Below, one piece after another: positions 26,559 through 38,121 of a stretch of 64,000 nt of DNA; the stretch's first letter is position 1, and each line of letters begins with the position of its first letter. Under the pieces are notes generated by a model. It made no database searches. It worked only from the letters and a program-made list of their open reading frames with translations, and had not been told where the DNA came from. The DNA comes from Dirofilaria immitis (taxonomy: Eukaryota > Nematoda > Chromadorea > Rhabditida > Onchocercidae). Location: NCBI GenBank assembly GCA_024305405.1, contig JAKNDB010000109.1, positions 2,604,001 to 2,668,000 of the forward strand, given 5' to 3'. Made by a program: the position numbers and the translations under genes.

Positions 26559-28182
26559 TACTTCATAATCAAAAACACAGTGTTTTTTATTAGAGGTGCT
26601 GTTATTAAAATAATTTTATTTCATAAAGGATAACTTGATTTACCGTTGCTTTTTCTTAAAGAAGTTGTCCATATATTCTTTTAAAACACAAAATGAATTC
26701 TCGGAAGTACTTTGAATCCATTTAATCATACAAATGAGTAGTGTTAATGTTTTTATTCCGGAATTGATGTATTCCATTTTTTGCTTGTCGCATGTTTATT
26801 TTAATCTATGCCTTTACAGTTTTACCAGTCTCTTTGTTCTTATATTATTTCCGAGTTCCATTTCACTGGTAGTTGCTTGCGGTGTTATTTCAAATAGTTT
26901 TTCGAATTTCGCTCATATTCAAAGCAGTTTACTAGAAGGCTTCCAAGCATTCTTTTGGCAGAATTTGGCTTATATTTTTATGCAAGTGAGGATTCGTATC
27001 ATTTGTGGATATCCTCAACTTTTTGCTCTTTGAATTCACTTTGTGCTTGCATTATATTCGTTTTTGTTTTGTCGTAGTTCTTTCCATATCTTATTTCTCT
27101 CACTTTGCCTACTCATCACTCTGTTGAATAAAATATGAAGCTCAGTGACGATTAAAAGTGAACATCGAATTTGACACAATATTTACTTTCTATTTCTATC
27201 ATATTAGTATCAGTGAATTGATTTACATGTCATTCTTGATATTTAGTTCTTTGATATCAGAATTGTTTTCCAATTTATGGAGATGGGTGTTGATTAATCC
27301 AAACTGATAAGCACTGTCCTATTAAACCTGATTTTTTGAATTAAATTAAGTACAGTGACAATTAATCTGCTAGTGTGCGACTTGACTCTGTTCTATTGTA
27401 TGGTGACTGACAGTTTTGTTTTATTGAGGTAAAAAATACATCTGACTCTTACTTTTGTTTTCATTTTTATTTAGCACTTCGTTACTTTATTTAGTTCTTA
27501 ACGTTTAATCAATGTTTTAGTGTCGCATCCTAGGCCTGTTTCCTTCTGTACAATATTAACTCACTTCCTAACTCGCAGTAGATCAGTCACAATAAGAGAT
27601 AAGAAAAGAAAGAAGCAATACATCTTCATATTCCGAATATTACCAGTGAATCCGTACATTAAAATGAATTGCAATATAAATAAATTTATGATCATTATGT
27701 TTATAACTTTTTATTGTAACTTATCCGCATTTTATTGGTTGTGTAATCTGGTTTGGCTTGCAAAGTGGTTATGTTTCAATGGGTTTCGATCTAAAGGAGT
27801 ACTAGAAGCTTGCATTGTTTTGTGAAGTCGTTTCGATGTTTCGAATCATAAAATCTTTATTCCTTTTTTATTTTATTTTTCTATATGTTGCTGTTCTTTT
27901 TGAATATATACAAATTTTCCATGTAAATTATGCTACATCTTTTATTATCGCACTTTTGACCAAGTTTACAAATAAGTATGATGAGACATCGTGATGTGTT
28001 AGGTGGAAATTGATTTTCTTGAACACATAACCTTTGGTATAAGGGTTTTACCTTAACATGTTTTGGGTTTCCTCTTACCTCTCTTGTTTTTCTGAAATCT
28101 GAAAATCACTGGTTGCACTATTATTACGTGGTTTTAATCTTAATTACTTTGATTACAAATCAGGATTTCTTTGTTTCAGTTA
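26559..28182. other. Intergenic gap, no gene supported
   Basis: This interval holds the APC11 3' flank and the upstream region of the PCI-domain gene. Open frames at 26734-27033 and 27520-27825 are Phe/Leu/Cys-rich and match no family. I see no RNA gene. Confidence 0.5.
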
Positions 28183-30351
28183 ATGTCTGAGGTTCCTGAC
28201 GTCTCAGAGAATCTTAGTTCATGTGAACCGGTTAGTGGATCTGTCGTTTCTGCTGTTGTTCCAGGAAACGGTGAACTTTAGTTGTTTTCAAAGATGTATT
28301 ATAGCTTTTAACAGACTAGTAAGACTAGTAAGGCATTTACTTGCTACTTCTAACTGGTTTGCTTATCGTCTTGTTTAATCTTTTATATTATCTTTATATT
28401 CAACTATAATTTGCTAAAGAAGGGATACCGGCAAAATTTAGCTTTGGCTTATTTTTTCATTCCAGATGAAAGTTTGCAAATGGATGCGGAAGATAGCCTT
28501 CCTGCACCGTCTTTTTAATGCATCATTCTATTGGTATCAATAATGCTTCATTCGCTGTGAGCAGTATTTTCTTTTAATTAGTTCTGTGATGAACATTCTT
28601 AGATTAGTTGGTATTGTCCAAACCGATTTAAAAATGGATGTATTCAAAGAAAATGTTTACCCCATTTTGCTCAGTTTTTATTATTAATGATGTGTATGTT
28701 TCCTTTAGTTCTTCAGCATCTTTTCTTGTGTAGGTAAAGTTAGAAATTATTATGAAAAAATTTATTACTAAAAATATGTCTGAGAAAGTTTAGTCATCGT
28801 TACTACTTGTGTCATGAATCCTTCTCTTAATCATTTTAGTACTAAATTTTGTTTTTTTTTTTTTTTTTATAAAAAGAAACAGCCATATGATTTCTGCCGC
28901 TCTGATGACTATTGTATTATTTAGGTGTGCTCACCTTTCACTTCAAAGTTGCGATCATTTGAGCAACGTGAGATTCAACCCAATGAACACGGTGTTGATG
29001 TCGAATTTTTCTCACATTTATTGATCTTTTACATGATTAAGGAGGATTGGGCAAAAGTTTGTGCCTCTTTCTGATCGTAGTACAGATTATATCTTGGTTT
29101 TGTTGAAATTTGTAACATCAAGAACTTATGACACCAAGTTATTGGACAGATAATGGCATGAATTAAAACACTTGCCATTTTACTGATTTTTACAATATGC
29201 TCACGTGGTTTCTGCATGATTTCTGAACTTTTCTGTAATTTTAGGCGCGTCAATGCCGTCTTCGTGCCGAAGCATCGGCTACGGATATCCATCTGAATAC
29301 TATAATGCTTCTTTGTCACCATCTGGAGGACGGTGATACTGGAGCTGCTCTTCATTTGATCAAGAATTCATATTTTGATAATCAGATCAAGTATATTTTG
29401 TTGTGAATTAGAACTTGGTCACATCCTCAACACTGCTGGTTTCTATTTCAGTTTAGTGAAGCTTGAATAGTCAGAAATTCTTGAGAAACATTTTACTATG
29501 AGAAAAAAGAGCGATGAGGAAGATTCGCTTGCTGATTTTTAGATCTGTACTAAAACTGCAGAAAAGTCAGATGATTCCTTCGTTGCTGATTCGCTAATCC
29601 TTATTTCTGCTAAATTTTCTGTATTATGCATCGTAAGTTTACTCTTGTTTTTCTAGAGATCTCGTAATGGAAGTACATAAACGAATTATTTTATCGATAT
29701 TGCGAATGGTCGAACATACGTATGTTAATATTGAAGCAAAAAATTAGCTGAAATGTTTGATGCTAAGTCGAATAATGAATTACAGAAGGTTGTAGATATA
29801 GATATACTTATTAATTTATGCTGTTAAAATTTTTGAATCTTTTTGTTAAGAAAGCTTTCTCGTTATTAATAACAAAAGTCTTCAAAAGACCAAATGGTTC
29901 GAGTCGTTGAAAATATAAAGTTAGAAAATTAAATGGAATGATGAAGCTGACAGCTTTATGCGCTAAGTCATCAGCGAATATCGAATAACCGGAAAGTTCC
30001 AATAATTCCAATGCTTTCTAGCACTTTAATTGGTTATAGTCGCATGAAATGATTTTGCGTTTAGTTTTATACCATTTTCTAAAATTATTATCATTCTATT
30101 CTTTATGTTATAATTTTCTTTTACGCTGCTCAAAGTTGCAGATATTGGATCGAGTAGGTTGGCTACTGGAGGATGGTTACGTAATACCAAAAATGACACC
30201 TCAATTAATGCACAAAATTAAGAAACTGAATGCTTCACCATATGGACAGATCCCTGAAACACTTACTAAAGTCAACTCTGGAATAATGAAAGAATCTATT
30301 GATATTAATAAGCTTATTCAGTGTGCCACGTTTTTAGAAATCAATATTTAG
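28183..30351 (+). CDS. PCI-domain protein, probable COP9 signalosome subunit 8
   Basis: CSN8 is the small PCI subunit of the COP9 signalosome, which removes Nedd8 from cullin-RING ligases. Six exons: 28183-28270, 28466-28556, 28925-28999, 29245-29390, 29657-29788, 30142-30351, about 247 residues. The middle reads SKLRSFEQREIQP then DIHLNTIMLLCHHLEDGD, resembling the CSN8 N-terminal helices. The C-terminal part (HTYVNIEA, LAEMF, ILDRVGWLLEDGYVIPK) has the PCI winged-helix pattern, and the very end (INKLIQCATFLE) resembles the CSN8 tail. eIF3k is the main alternative, as it has a similar winged-helix region; the tail favours CSN8. Single bases are missing in a T run (28511-28515) and an A run (29738-29743). 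The start lies 3 bases after TTTCAG, typical of leader trans-splicing. The N-terminal 50 residues are not conserved to my eye. Confidence 0.7.
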
Positions 30352-31886
30352 TAATTTTTTTGTAGCTTTATTTTGGTTCTGTTTTGTTTCCATGCTTGTT
30401 CAGAAATTGTTTTCGAATAAAGCGTTAAAATTCAAGTCATTTTTTTGGCTAACAAAAGATTGTTTGGGATATTCAATTTTTATTCAACAACTACTTGCGT
30501 AACGAATCTCATTTTTTTATAAGATTAACTGGGGCTTTATTTTGTAGGAATTGAAATGTATTCTTTATGTGAAAATTAGTAGAATTCAGTAATCATCTAT
30601 CAATCATTACGGTGGCATATGAAGTGCTATTTCTAGAAAAATTCATTGACTTTCGCGGTGCAGATCAAAGTAAAAGTGGCGAAGTCAGCGGTGTTGAGAG
30701 AAATTCATAGTTCTTTAGAAAGAAGTTATGCAAAGGTCAAGTGCGTTTTTAAGAGGTAAGATGACATTTTTTCTTAGGTGATCAATTAAAAGCTTTCCTG
30801 GAATCTCTTCAAATGATGGAACTAATATGATGAAAATACATTAGATTCGATAGTTATCGAGACTGAAACGCAGAAGTGCTTTTTGTCAAATAATTAGAGG
30901 AGTGCTGACTACATTCTATCTTGTTAATATTAGTGTTGCAGCGAATGTTTTAAGCACGTAAGATACCACTAATATCATGAAATAACATAGGATGAGCAGA
31001 GAACAGATATATTCGGGATAGCAGACGTCAAGAGTGATGGTACGTTATACACCGAATGGATGTCCAGCTGATTTTATTAAATTGAATCCGCTTCGGTTAT
31101 GAATGGATAACGAAGTACTAGCGCTACTTCGCGCTTGAAACCATAAATAAATGGTATTTAGGACCGTATTTCGCATTTATCAGGTTTTTAATATTCTATT
31201 TCCATCACTGTTGTTTCCCAAAATTTCTTAACACTATTTGAATTTCAAATGCATTGTAAATGATTTCAAACGTCTTCTTTATTTCGCAAAATATGTATCG
31301 ATTTTTCCACATTTTGACTTTCAATATTAATCAATTATTTCCAGAAAACAGATGACTCTTAAATGCGATTAATTTGCATAAATTTCATATGCAACTCTCT
31401 CTATCCAAGATTTTATTAGCAACTAATACTTCTTTATATATTATATATAATGAAAAATAATTAAGTGCAAATACCTATTTTCCCAAATGCCAGAATTTCT
31501 GCCATATTTTGAAATCATTATAGTTTTCAGATTTTTGAGCCGCCACAAATTTAAACCAAGAGAATCTAGAATCAGAGAAAGATACAATCGTTAATAATTA
31601 TAGTATAGCAAAGATAGTAATAAAATAGTGCAATTTAACTCAGTTTAATTTTTTGCGAAATTAAAATTCTTTTGAGCGATAAGAGTAGTCAGATGAACCT
31701 GAATATTGCAGAATATAAAGTTTGAAACCAGAGGAAAACTTCATTAACCATTCAGGACTAGAATTGTTTCTAGAAACAAAATACTAATCTAAGGAAATTC
31801 TTTTTCAATTCTATATGAACTGACAGAGAATTGAGACAACCAATAAAATTCATCGGAAACTTCGAATTTCAGTTCGTTTTCGACTT
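30352..31886. other. Intergenic gap, nothing identified
   Basis: Immediately after the PCI gene there are AATAAA-like strings near 30416, suitable for polyadenylation. I see no exon or conserved element in the remainder. Confidence 0.5.
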
Positions 31887-32194
31887 TATTCAACACTAAA
31901 TTAGGATTTAAAAAGACCAGTATTCGAAAATTTAATTTTGTGCTGAGTAAAGTATTATTAGCATGAAATCAAAACCTAAGTTCTCAGTTCAAAATGCTTA
32001 CAGAAGACGATATAGGTATGCCCGCAAGATCAATGACTTGCGCACTCCTTAATGCCAAGTAAGTTTGTTTGGATTTTGAATTAATAACTTTCTACGCATA
32101 CCACTTATAAAACTATATAAGCAAATCATGCTTGACAAAAAAACATTATTTTTTTTTATTATTTTATTTTTAAATCCTAATTTAGTGTTGAATA
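31887..32194. repeat. Small inverted-repeat element (MITE-like) with 28-bp perfect ends
   Basis: The 28 bases at 31887-31914 recur as a perfect reverse complement at 32167-32194. The outermost bases are TA on both sides, so the element can be read as about 304 bp with TTCAACACTAAATTAGG ends flanked by a TA duplication, the signature of Tc1/mariner-derived MITEs. The interior includes a comparatively GC-rich stretch that reads as a coding exon (31994-32058), and no transposase frame is present. Confidence 0.75.
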
Positions 32195-32401
32195 CATTAT
32201 TTTTATTACTTTTTTCTTATTTTTAGAAAAAATAATGGTTTTTTTATTTTTTGTGTTTTTTTAATGTTTTTTTTAATGAAAATGATGTTTTTCTTTTTTA
32301 TATTTAAAATAATGTTTTTTTTTTTTTATTTTAGCATTATCTTTAAAAGTGAAGAAAACCGTAACTATCGTTTCAAAGATTTGACCCAAATGATAAACTA
32401 G
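31994..32401 (+). CDS. Possible 43-residue two-exon protein, unknown
   Basis: Exon 1 (31994-32058) begins at an ATG 6 bases after TTCTCAG and ends at a GTAAGT donor. Exon 2 (32335-32401) follows a long T-rich tract ending TTTTAG and closes with a stop in the same phase. The joined product is 43 residues, starting MLTEDDIGMPARSMT and ending RFKDLTQMIN. No family is recognised. Support comes from the consensus donor, matched phase and the base composition of exon 1, which is well above the surrounding AT level. Against it are the small size and the fact that exon 1 sits between the arms of an inverted-repeat element. It could also be a fragment of a larger gene or chance. Confidence 0.35.
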
Positions 32402-34945
32402 TATGGTGAATTCAATCATCCCTCCTTATCTCAAATGTCACAAATTTTCCAAATGAGATACATATACTGATAGGAAGAGGAAGCGATTTAATTTTTTTTT
32501 TATTTAATTCAAAATCAACTTTAATGAAAACGGTTCGGTATACTACTCGTCGGGCACAATAAAAAAGAAATAAGTTCACGCACTTGAATTTTCCAGAGAT
32601 GTTTAAAATTGCGGTCAAGTTGCCTGTGATTTGCTAAATTGTTTCTGGTGGTTCCTTATTTTTGTGCTGTCCCGAATTTTTTTAACTCATGTTGTATTTT
32701 AAAGTTTAAATTTTGGAATTGGTAATATCATTGGCGTTACTTTAAATTTCTACAATTTTAGTATTTTTTATCTCAGAGAAGCTCGTGAACTCCTTTGTTG
32801 ATTGAAGTATTGCGGCATAGTTTTGCGATATATGATCGGGCTGATAGTCATGGAGGGCCTTAAACAATTTTATACTAATTTTCCACGATTTTATGACATA
32901 TACTTAGTTTTCAACAAATACAGAAAGGAAGCATCATTCAAAGATTGAATAGTTTTAAATACTTTTTCTGAAAGCGAAGGAAATAATTTTTCTTCATTTT
33001 GCTTAAAAATAATTTTAGTGCTGTGTGGATGTATTTCCTGATTTGCCACACGGCTAATACCTCGCATACTTGTAACAACAAAATATTTTTTGATATTCAA
33101 AATACTTTTTGATTGACATGACAGTTGTTATCAAAAGCTACAGCTATGTAATCCCGGAAAATATGATATAGTTTTGGGCAACAAGAAGAAAGGAAGAGAT
33201 GGAGTAATAGTTATTAATTATTAGGCTTATATTGATAGTCTGCAGCATGGTTTTTGAAAGAGGATCGTAGCCAGTTAGTCTTGTCACAATGTCCTTTTCG
33301 TTTTATTTGTTATGCATATGTTTAAATAAGGGCGATACGTGGCGTAAACGTTAATCAATGCAACGTGGTAGTTGCTCTTTGATGGAAGTATCAACTGAAG
33401 TGATTTATTTAGAATTGTAGCACTAGGAAAAGTTGAGCTACAGTATACTACACCGATACTAAGACAATTTTACATTATTGGTAAATATTGGATTTACCTG
33501 TGAGGTATAACAATTATAATTATCAGAGGTATAAGAAAATAAAAAGGGAAGGCCTGAAATGGAGGAACCATTCGAATTTTAGTGCATTTCCAAGTAAAAT
33601 GGGCTATGTGTCCCGTGTATGCGCTTTGCGGAAACTAGATTCCAAAGCCTTCAAATCATTCAAATGTTAAAGTTTTGAGTACCGTAATCTCCTAATTAGC
33701 TTTTCATCTTTGGCAGGCTTAAATTAGGCATTCTTCAAGCAGTTATATGCTTAGAACCAATTATTTCGTATTTGTTGTCTGTTTTATTTTAATATATTAA
33801 AATTGGTCAGTGGATTAAAGCTCAAAAGCTCAGCAAGTAACATAAGAATAGATTAGTGCAGTCGCACTCAATTGTTAAAAAATCTTTAGTGCTTTTTTAC
33901 ATCTTTAATATTTTCCCAGATAATCGTTCCATTGTTTATGCTTACTTTCTAAAACAGCATATTAAACAATATTATTATATTTTGAAAAAGTCGTAAACTA
34001 TTTGAAAATGTTGGAAAACGTCCAAATTCAAAGTTGAAAATTGACGAAAAGTCTGGTAATGAGTCTTCATTTATTCGTTATCGGAAGTTCAATGGTCGAG
34101 TTTATAATTGGTGGCAACTTATGTCACTTCATTCCATTTGTACTTAACGAACAAGAAAAGCGAGGACAATGGAAAAAGTGACAGAGTAGATCAGGCAAAT
34201 TTAGAAGTTTATTTAAAAAAGTAACAGAGAGAATCCATTAAATTCAGTAACAAGTCTTTCCTGCCTAAGAATCCAAAGTTTCTTCTTCGGGAACTGATGT
34301 TCATACGTATTGGTGTGCATATGATTTTAGTTTCAGAAAAAAAAACTGTGTAAATCATGTGAAGGTTTCATTTGATTCAAAAACTTTAGCTTACCATTTA
34401 TTTTTCACTTTTTCGTTCAAGCTTCAGTTCTGTTTTGATTAAGTCATAGAGTCTAGTATGTCACAGAAGTTTCAAACTGACAGATGGGAATAAAATTCAA
34501 ATAAAACTGAAGAAAAAACCACTAGTTAAAATTCGAACGGATCCCTTGTGTTCAGTGGTATTCTCTGACGGACAGTATAATAACACCTAAACATTCAAGA
34601 AATTCAAATAGCACCTATATCTGAAATTGCGAAGAAGTTTCCTGATAAAACAAAATATAAAGATTCATAAGGGAATTTGTTAAAGATGTGTTAAATTGTA
34701 AGTCAAGATGTTGTAAATCACAGTAGTTATCACATTTATATGCTCCAAACAAAGGCGATGATTGTGGTGACTTCAGAACTGACTTCGAACTCACTAGATG
34801 TTCCGCGAAATCAGTTGGATGAACATATCAGGCATTGTTTGTCTCTCCTTTGAATTACGACATTGTCTCATTGGTATTATTCAATTTGCATTATTGATCT
34901 TGTAACTGCTGTCAGTTGATGTATTATCAAATTTATTGTAATAAA

Positions 34946-34966
34946 GGTTTAATTATCCAAGTTTGA
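34946..34966 (+). other. Spliced-leader SL1-like sequence (isolated copy)
   Basis: These 21 bases match the first 21 bases of the nematode SL1 leader with a single difference: T instead of C at position 11. The next base is A instead of the terminal G, and a GT follows directly. About 8 bases on, CATTGAAA also resembles the start of the SL RNA intron. I do not see the Sm-binding site or 3' stem expected of a functional SL RNA gene, so this is either a decayed SL RNA copy or the 5' end of a reverse-transcribed, trans-spliced mRNA. Confidence 0.7.
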
Positions 34967-36724
34967 AGTGCTACCATTGAAAGGCAAAAGAACTCTCAGT
35001 TTCTGTCACGGTTAAAGAAGATAGGCGATAGCACCAAAATCATCCAACAAATAACGAAGAAAATCTGGTCTTATAATTAGAAAAACATAGATAATTCGAC
35101 CAAGTGGGTTGATATTATCCAAGAATGTCTGAAAGAAATTTCCATGAATAGAATTCAACTTCCATTGAGATTAAAGAATTTGAATTTATAATTAAACTAT
35201 GGTATAACTAGATGAATTCAAGTCATATATATTATTATTTTCAAATTTATGATAAGAGGAATGAAAGAATTGAATGCATATCATTTTGTAATAAAAAGAA
35301 CTTAGGAAGTTTTCAGAGAAGTATGGGCATGCTAAAAATGTTAATTATTGATCTGGATAATATATATGACTTATGAGTATCATATTTTCTGATGCATATT
35401 ATTATTTTTGTTTATCTAATTGGTTTTCAAATTTTTAGTAATGATAAAGACCCAAAAGAATCATTATTTTGTGGATTTTTGAAATCTTCAATTTTTTTCA
35501 ACCATGCAAAATTCGGTTTAGTTAGCTCGTAATGATTTTTGATTTTGGAATATGTCAATACATATTTTTGGAAATTTTGAACAAACTAAAAACTGATCGT
35601 GTGAATCGGCCAGACGCTGGCAACCTTCGACCCATCCAGTGAATGGTGGATTTGAGGAATTGGTCTGATGATTAGTGGCATTTAATCCTATGTGCAGCTA
35701 TGGGGTTGTTTCAATAGTGAGAAGTAAGCTGTACTGGATGACAGTAAAATGCTAACGACATTTCATAGTGAATTTTGACAGTAAAACTTAAGACAGAACT
35801 TTTCTTATTATCCAGTTTAATTCGAAAATAACTCATTGGACGAATATTAGTAGACCTATGAATTCACGAATGATTTGTAATTGGAAGTTTCATAAGTTGG
35901 TGCATTTACGGTTCATAGGGGATTTCGAAATATTCTTCTAACCTTGAGCCTGTGCTATTCCTGTTTATTTGTCCTCCTAAATACATTATTACCCCAATCA
36001 GTACCGTAATTTCTGACGACGAATCTGATAATACTCAACATTCTCTCATCGTGCTATTTCAGCAATTTAATGCAAATTCACACACTTGCACGTTATTTGT
36101 TTCAAATGCATACAATCAGAAATGACTGACACATCATTCCAATCTTGTACCTTGTGAAATTATTGAGTGATTGGAATAATGGTAATAATTACCATTCTCT
36201 TCAATCTACTGAATTTACTTTGTATCTATATATTATTAGAAACAGATTCTCGCACAATACCTAGTGTGGATACCTTTCAGAGAGAGTGACTTCAGTATGG
36301 CAGTGTCAAAACACAGTAGATAGATCAACAGATAGTGTAATGTGTGAACGGGTTCTGTGAAGTAGTTCTGCAAGTTCTGTGTAATACCACCATTGATATC
36401 AATGCATGTATACACCGGAAAATATTACATCGATAGTAGTGCATTTTCCAATCGTCTGATTGCTTCCATGGTAAAGTCTAAATGATTATGCTGTCATATC
36501 CATCTGCGAACTTTTCATTTCATTATGCAATTTATTCATAATTTATTTAAAAAAATTTTACACTGTTCGTATTAACATACTCATTCTCAACTTCTAATCT
36601 CAATATGCTTAGTGATGCAAACTCGAGCATTGAACAATCCTCTTTTTTTATATTATCATTCTTATTGTGGTTTGCACCGTTAATAAGAAATTCACTGTCA
36701 AAAATAGAACTTCAATTAAATTAA

Positions 36725-36815
36725 ACTGCCTGTGTACAGTACCAAGTATGTTCAATATGATAAAAAAAAGTTGACTGCCTGTGTATGGTACCAAGTACAT
36801 TCGATATGATAAATA
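36725..36815 (+). repeat. Imperfect tandem duplication, 49-bp period
   Basis: A unit beginning ACTGCCTGTGTA at 36725 recurs at 36774 with a handful of substitutions across about 40 bases, up to GATATGATAAA. It is intergenic and has no coding signal. Confidence 0.85.
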
Positions 36816-37700
36816 GTGACAAATATCAAGGAATTCCTCTAAATTTTCTGTGATAATCAAATTCTATCTTAATTGAATAATTGAAACTTCTTTTCTTTAT
36901 AGATGATTCAAAAAATTTTCCTATTTCTTTTGTATATAGGTTAAAATCTTTTCATTTTCTGAATACTTAAATTTACTAATTTTTGTCACATTGACTTTGT
37001 AAAACACAAGTGAACAAATAGCTGGAAAATATTTTTGTAAATAATTGAAAGAAAAGCGTGTGGTTTCAAATTTTTGCCGGAATTGGTCTTTATTAATAAT
37101 ATTTCAATCAATACAACATAACTTAGAATTTTCAAACAATTTGATTTTTATATATGCTATATCGCATATGCTTAAATAATTTTTCCTACAATTTTAAGTT
37201 CAAAATGTTATAAATAAGCAGAAAATCTAGAAACTGCAATCTTTTTAATATCATTTTTTTTCTTTAAACATAACAGTTTTATAAATCATTAGCTATGCTG
37301 CCAAAATACAACCAATTATATCTATTAGTTTGCATTGTTCAAATTACCTTTAGATTAAATTGGCTGTCCATTATTCTCCCTGAATTGTATATGACCTCGC
37401 TTTTTTTTATATTTATTCGTTTAGAAAATCTGACGAGGAAAAATGCGTAAACAATCGATAATATTTCTTTCTTTTTAACCAAAAATAAGCTTGCGCAAAT
37501 ATGATTTACATCAGTAATAAGTTAGTTTTAATATCATTTTACCTTCATAAAAATTATTGAAAGTTCAAAAATCACGTTGCTCGCTGTCCAAATAAGTAAT
37601 TAAAGAACGAGATTTCACTTACTAGGTTTAGGGAAACTTTCGAATTTCGAAACTGGCTTTTTGATCGCGGAAAGCTTAAAACAGGATTAAATAACTAAGA

Positions 37701-38015
37701 ATGATGTTTGTTCCAGTATCGTCATCCTTGACTATAATTATCACTGATGATCATCCTTGCTATGATAAAACAGGAAATTTTGTCAGATGTCTGAATCAAG
37801 ACGTAGATCCTGAAAATTTTGATCCTGTATCCAAGCCAGAACTTGAGAATATTTCCGAATTTTTCTTAATTCAGCCTTTCACTCATTATAATTGTTTATC
37901 GGCACGAAACAATGCCATTTATGTAATATTTTTAATAATGAAAGATTTGATGAAACTGGACAATCCAGAAGTCATTCGTAACTACTCATACAATAGTAAT
38001 CTGAAATCAAAGTAA
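37701..38015 (+). other. Open frame with an extracellular-like Cys motif, uncertain exon
   Basis: A 104-codon frame includes a TTCCAG acceptor (AG at 37717-37718) followed by residues HPCYDKTGNFVRCL, which recalls the Cys pattern at the start of laminin or netrin N-terminal domains (PCYD..G..RC). A GTAGAT donor could end the exon at about 37800. The rest of the frame is AT-driven and no second laminin-like exon is found before the lysozyme gene begins at 38122. It may be a relic exon, an alternative first exon of the lysozyme locus, or coincidence. Confidence 0.25.
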
Positions 38016-38121
38016 CTGCTCCCTATTCAGTGATTGTTAAAATTGTTTTTGAAGCATTTCCTCAACCTTTAATAATCTCCAATCCTGTAATTAATCTCCG
38101 AGACATATATCCAGCAAAACA

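Larger units (their letters stand above)
32402..37700. other. Gene-poor region
   Basis: No exon chain is supported over 5.3 kb. Short open frames at 32891-33100 (minus) and 33488-33670 (plus) are charged and could be relics, but neither has flanking splice logic or a known family. The items worth recording separately are an SL1-like sequence at 34946-34966 and an imperfect tandem duplication near 36725-36815. Confidence 0.5.

Noticed and set aside
29029..29355. 108-codon minus-strand open frame
   Set aside because: It lies opposite the PCI-domain exon at 29245-29390 and is its shadow.
19878..30351. KTI12, APC11 and CSN8 as a nematode operon
   Set aside because: They share a strand, but the gaps are 1.8 and 1.6 kb, well above the usual spacing of a few hundred bases.
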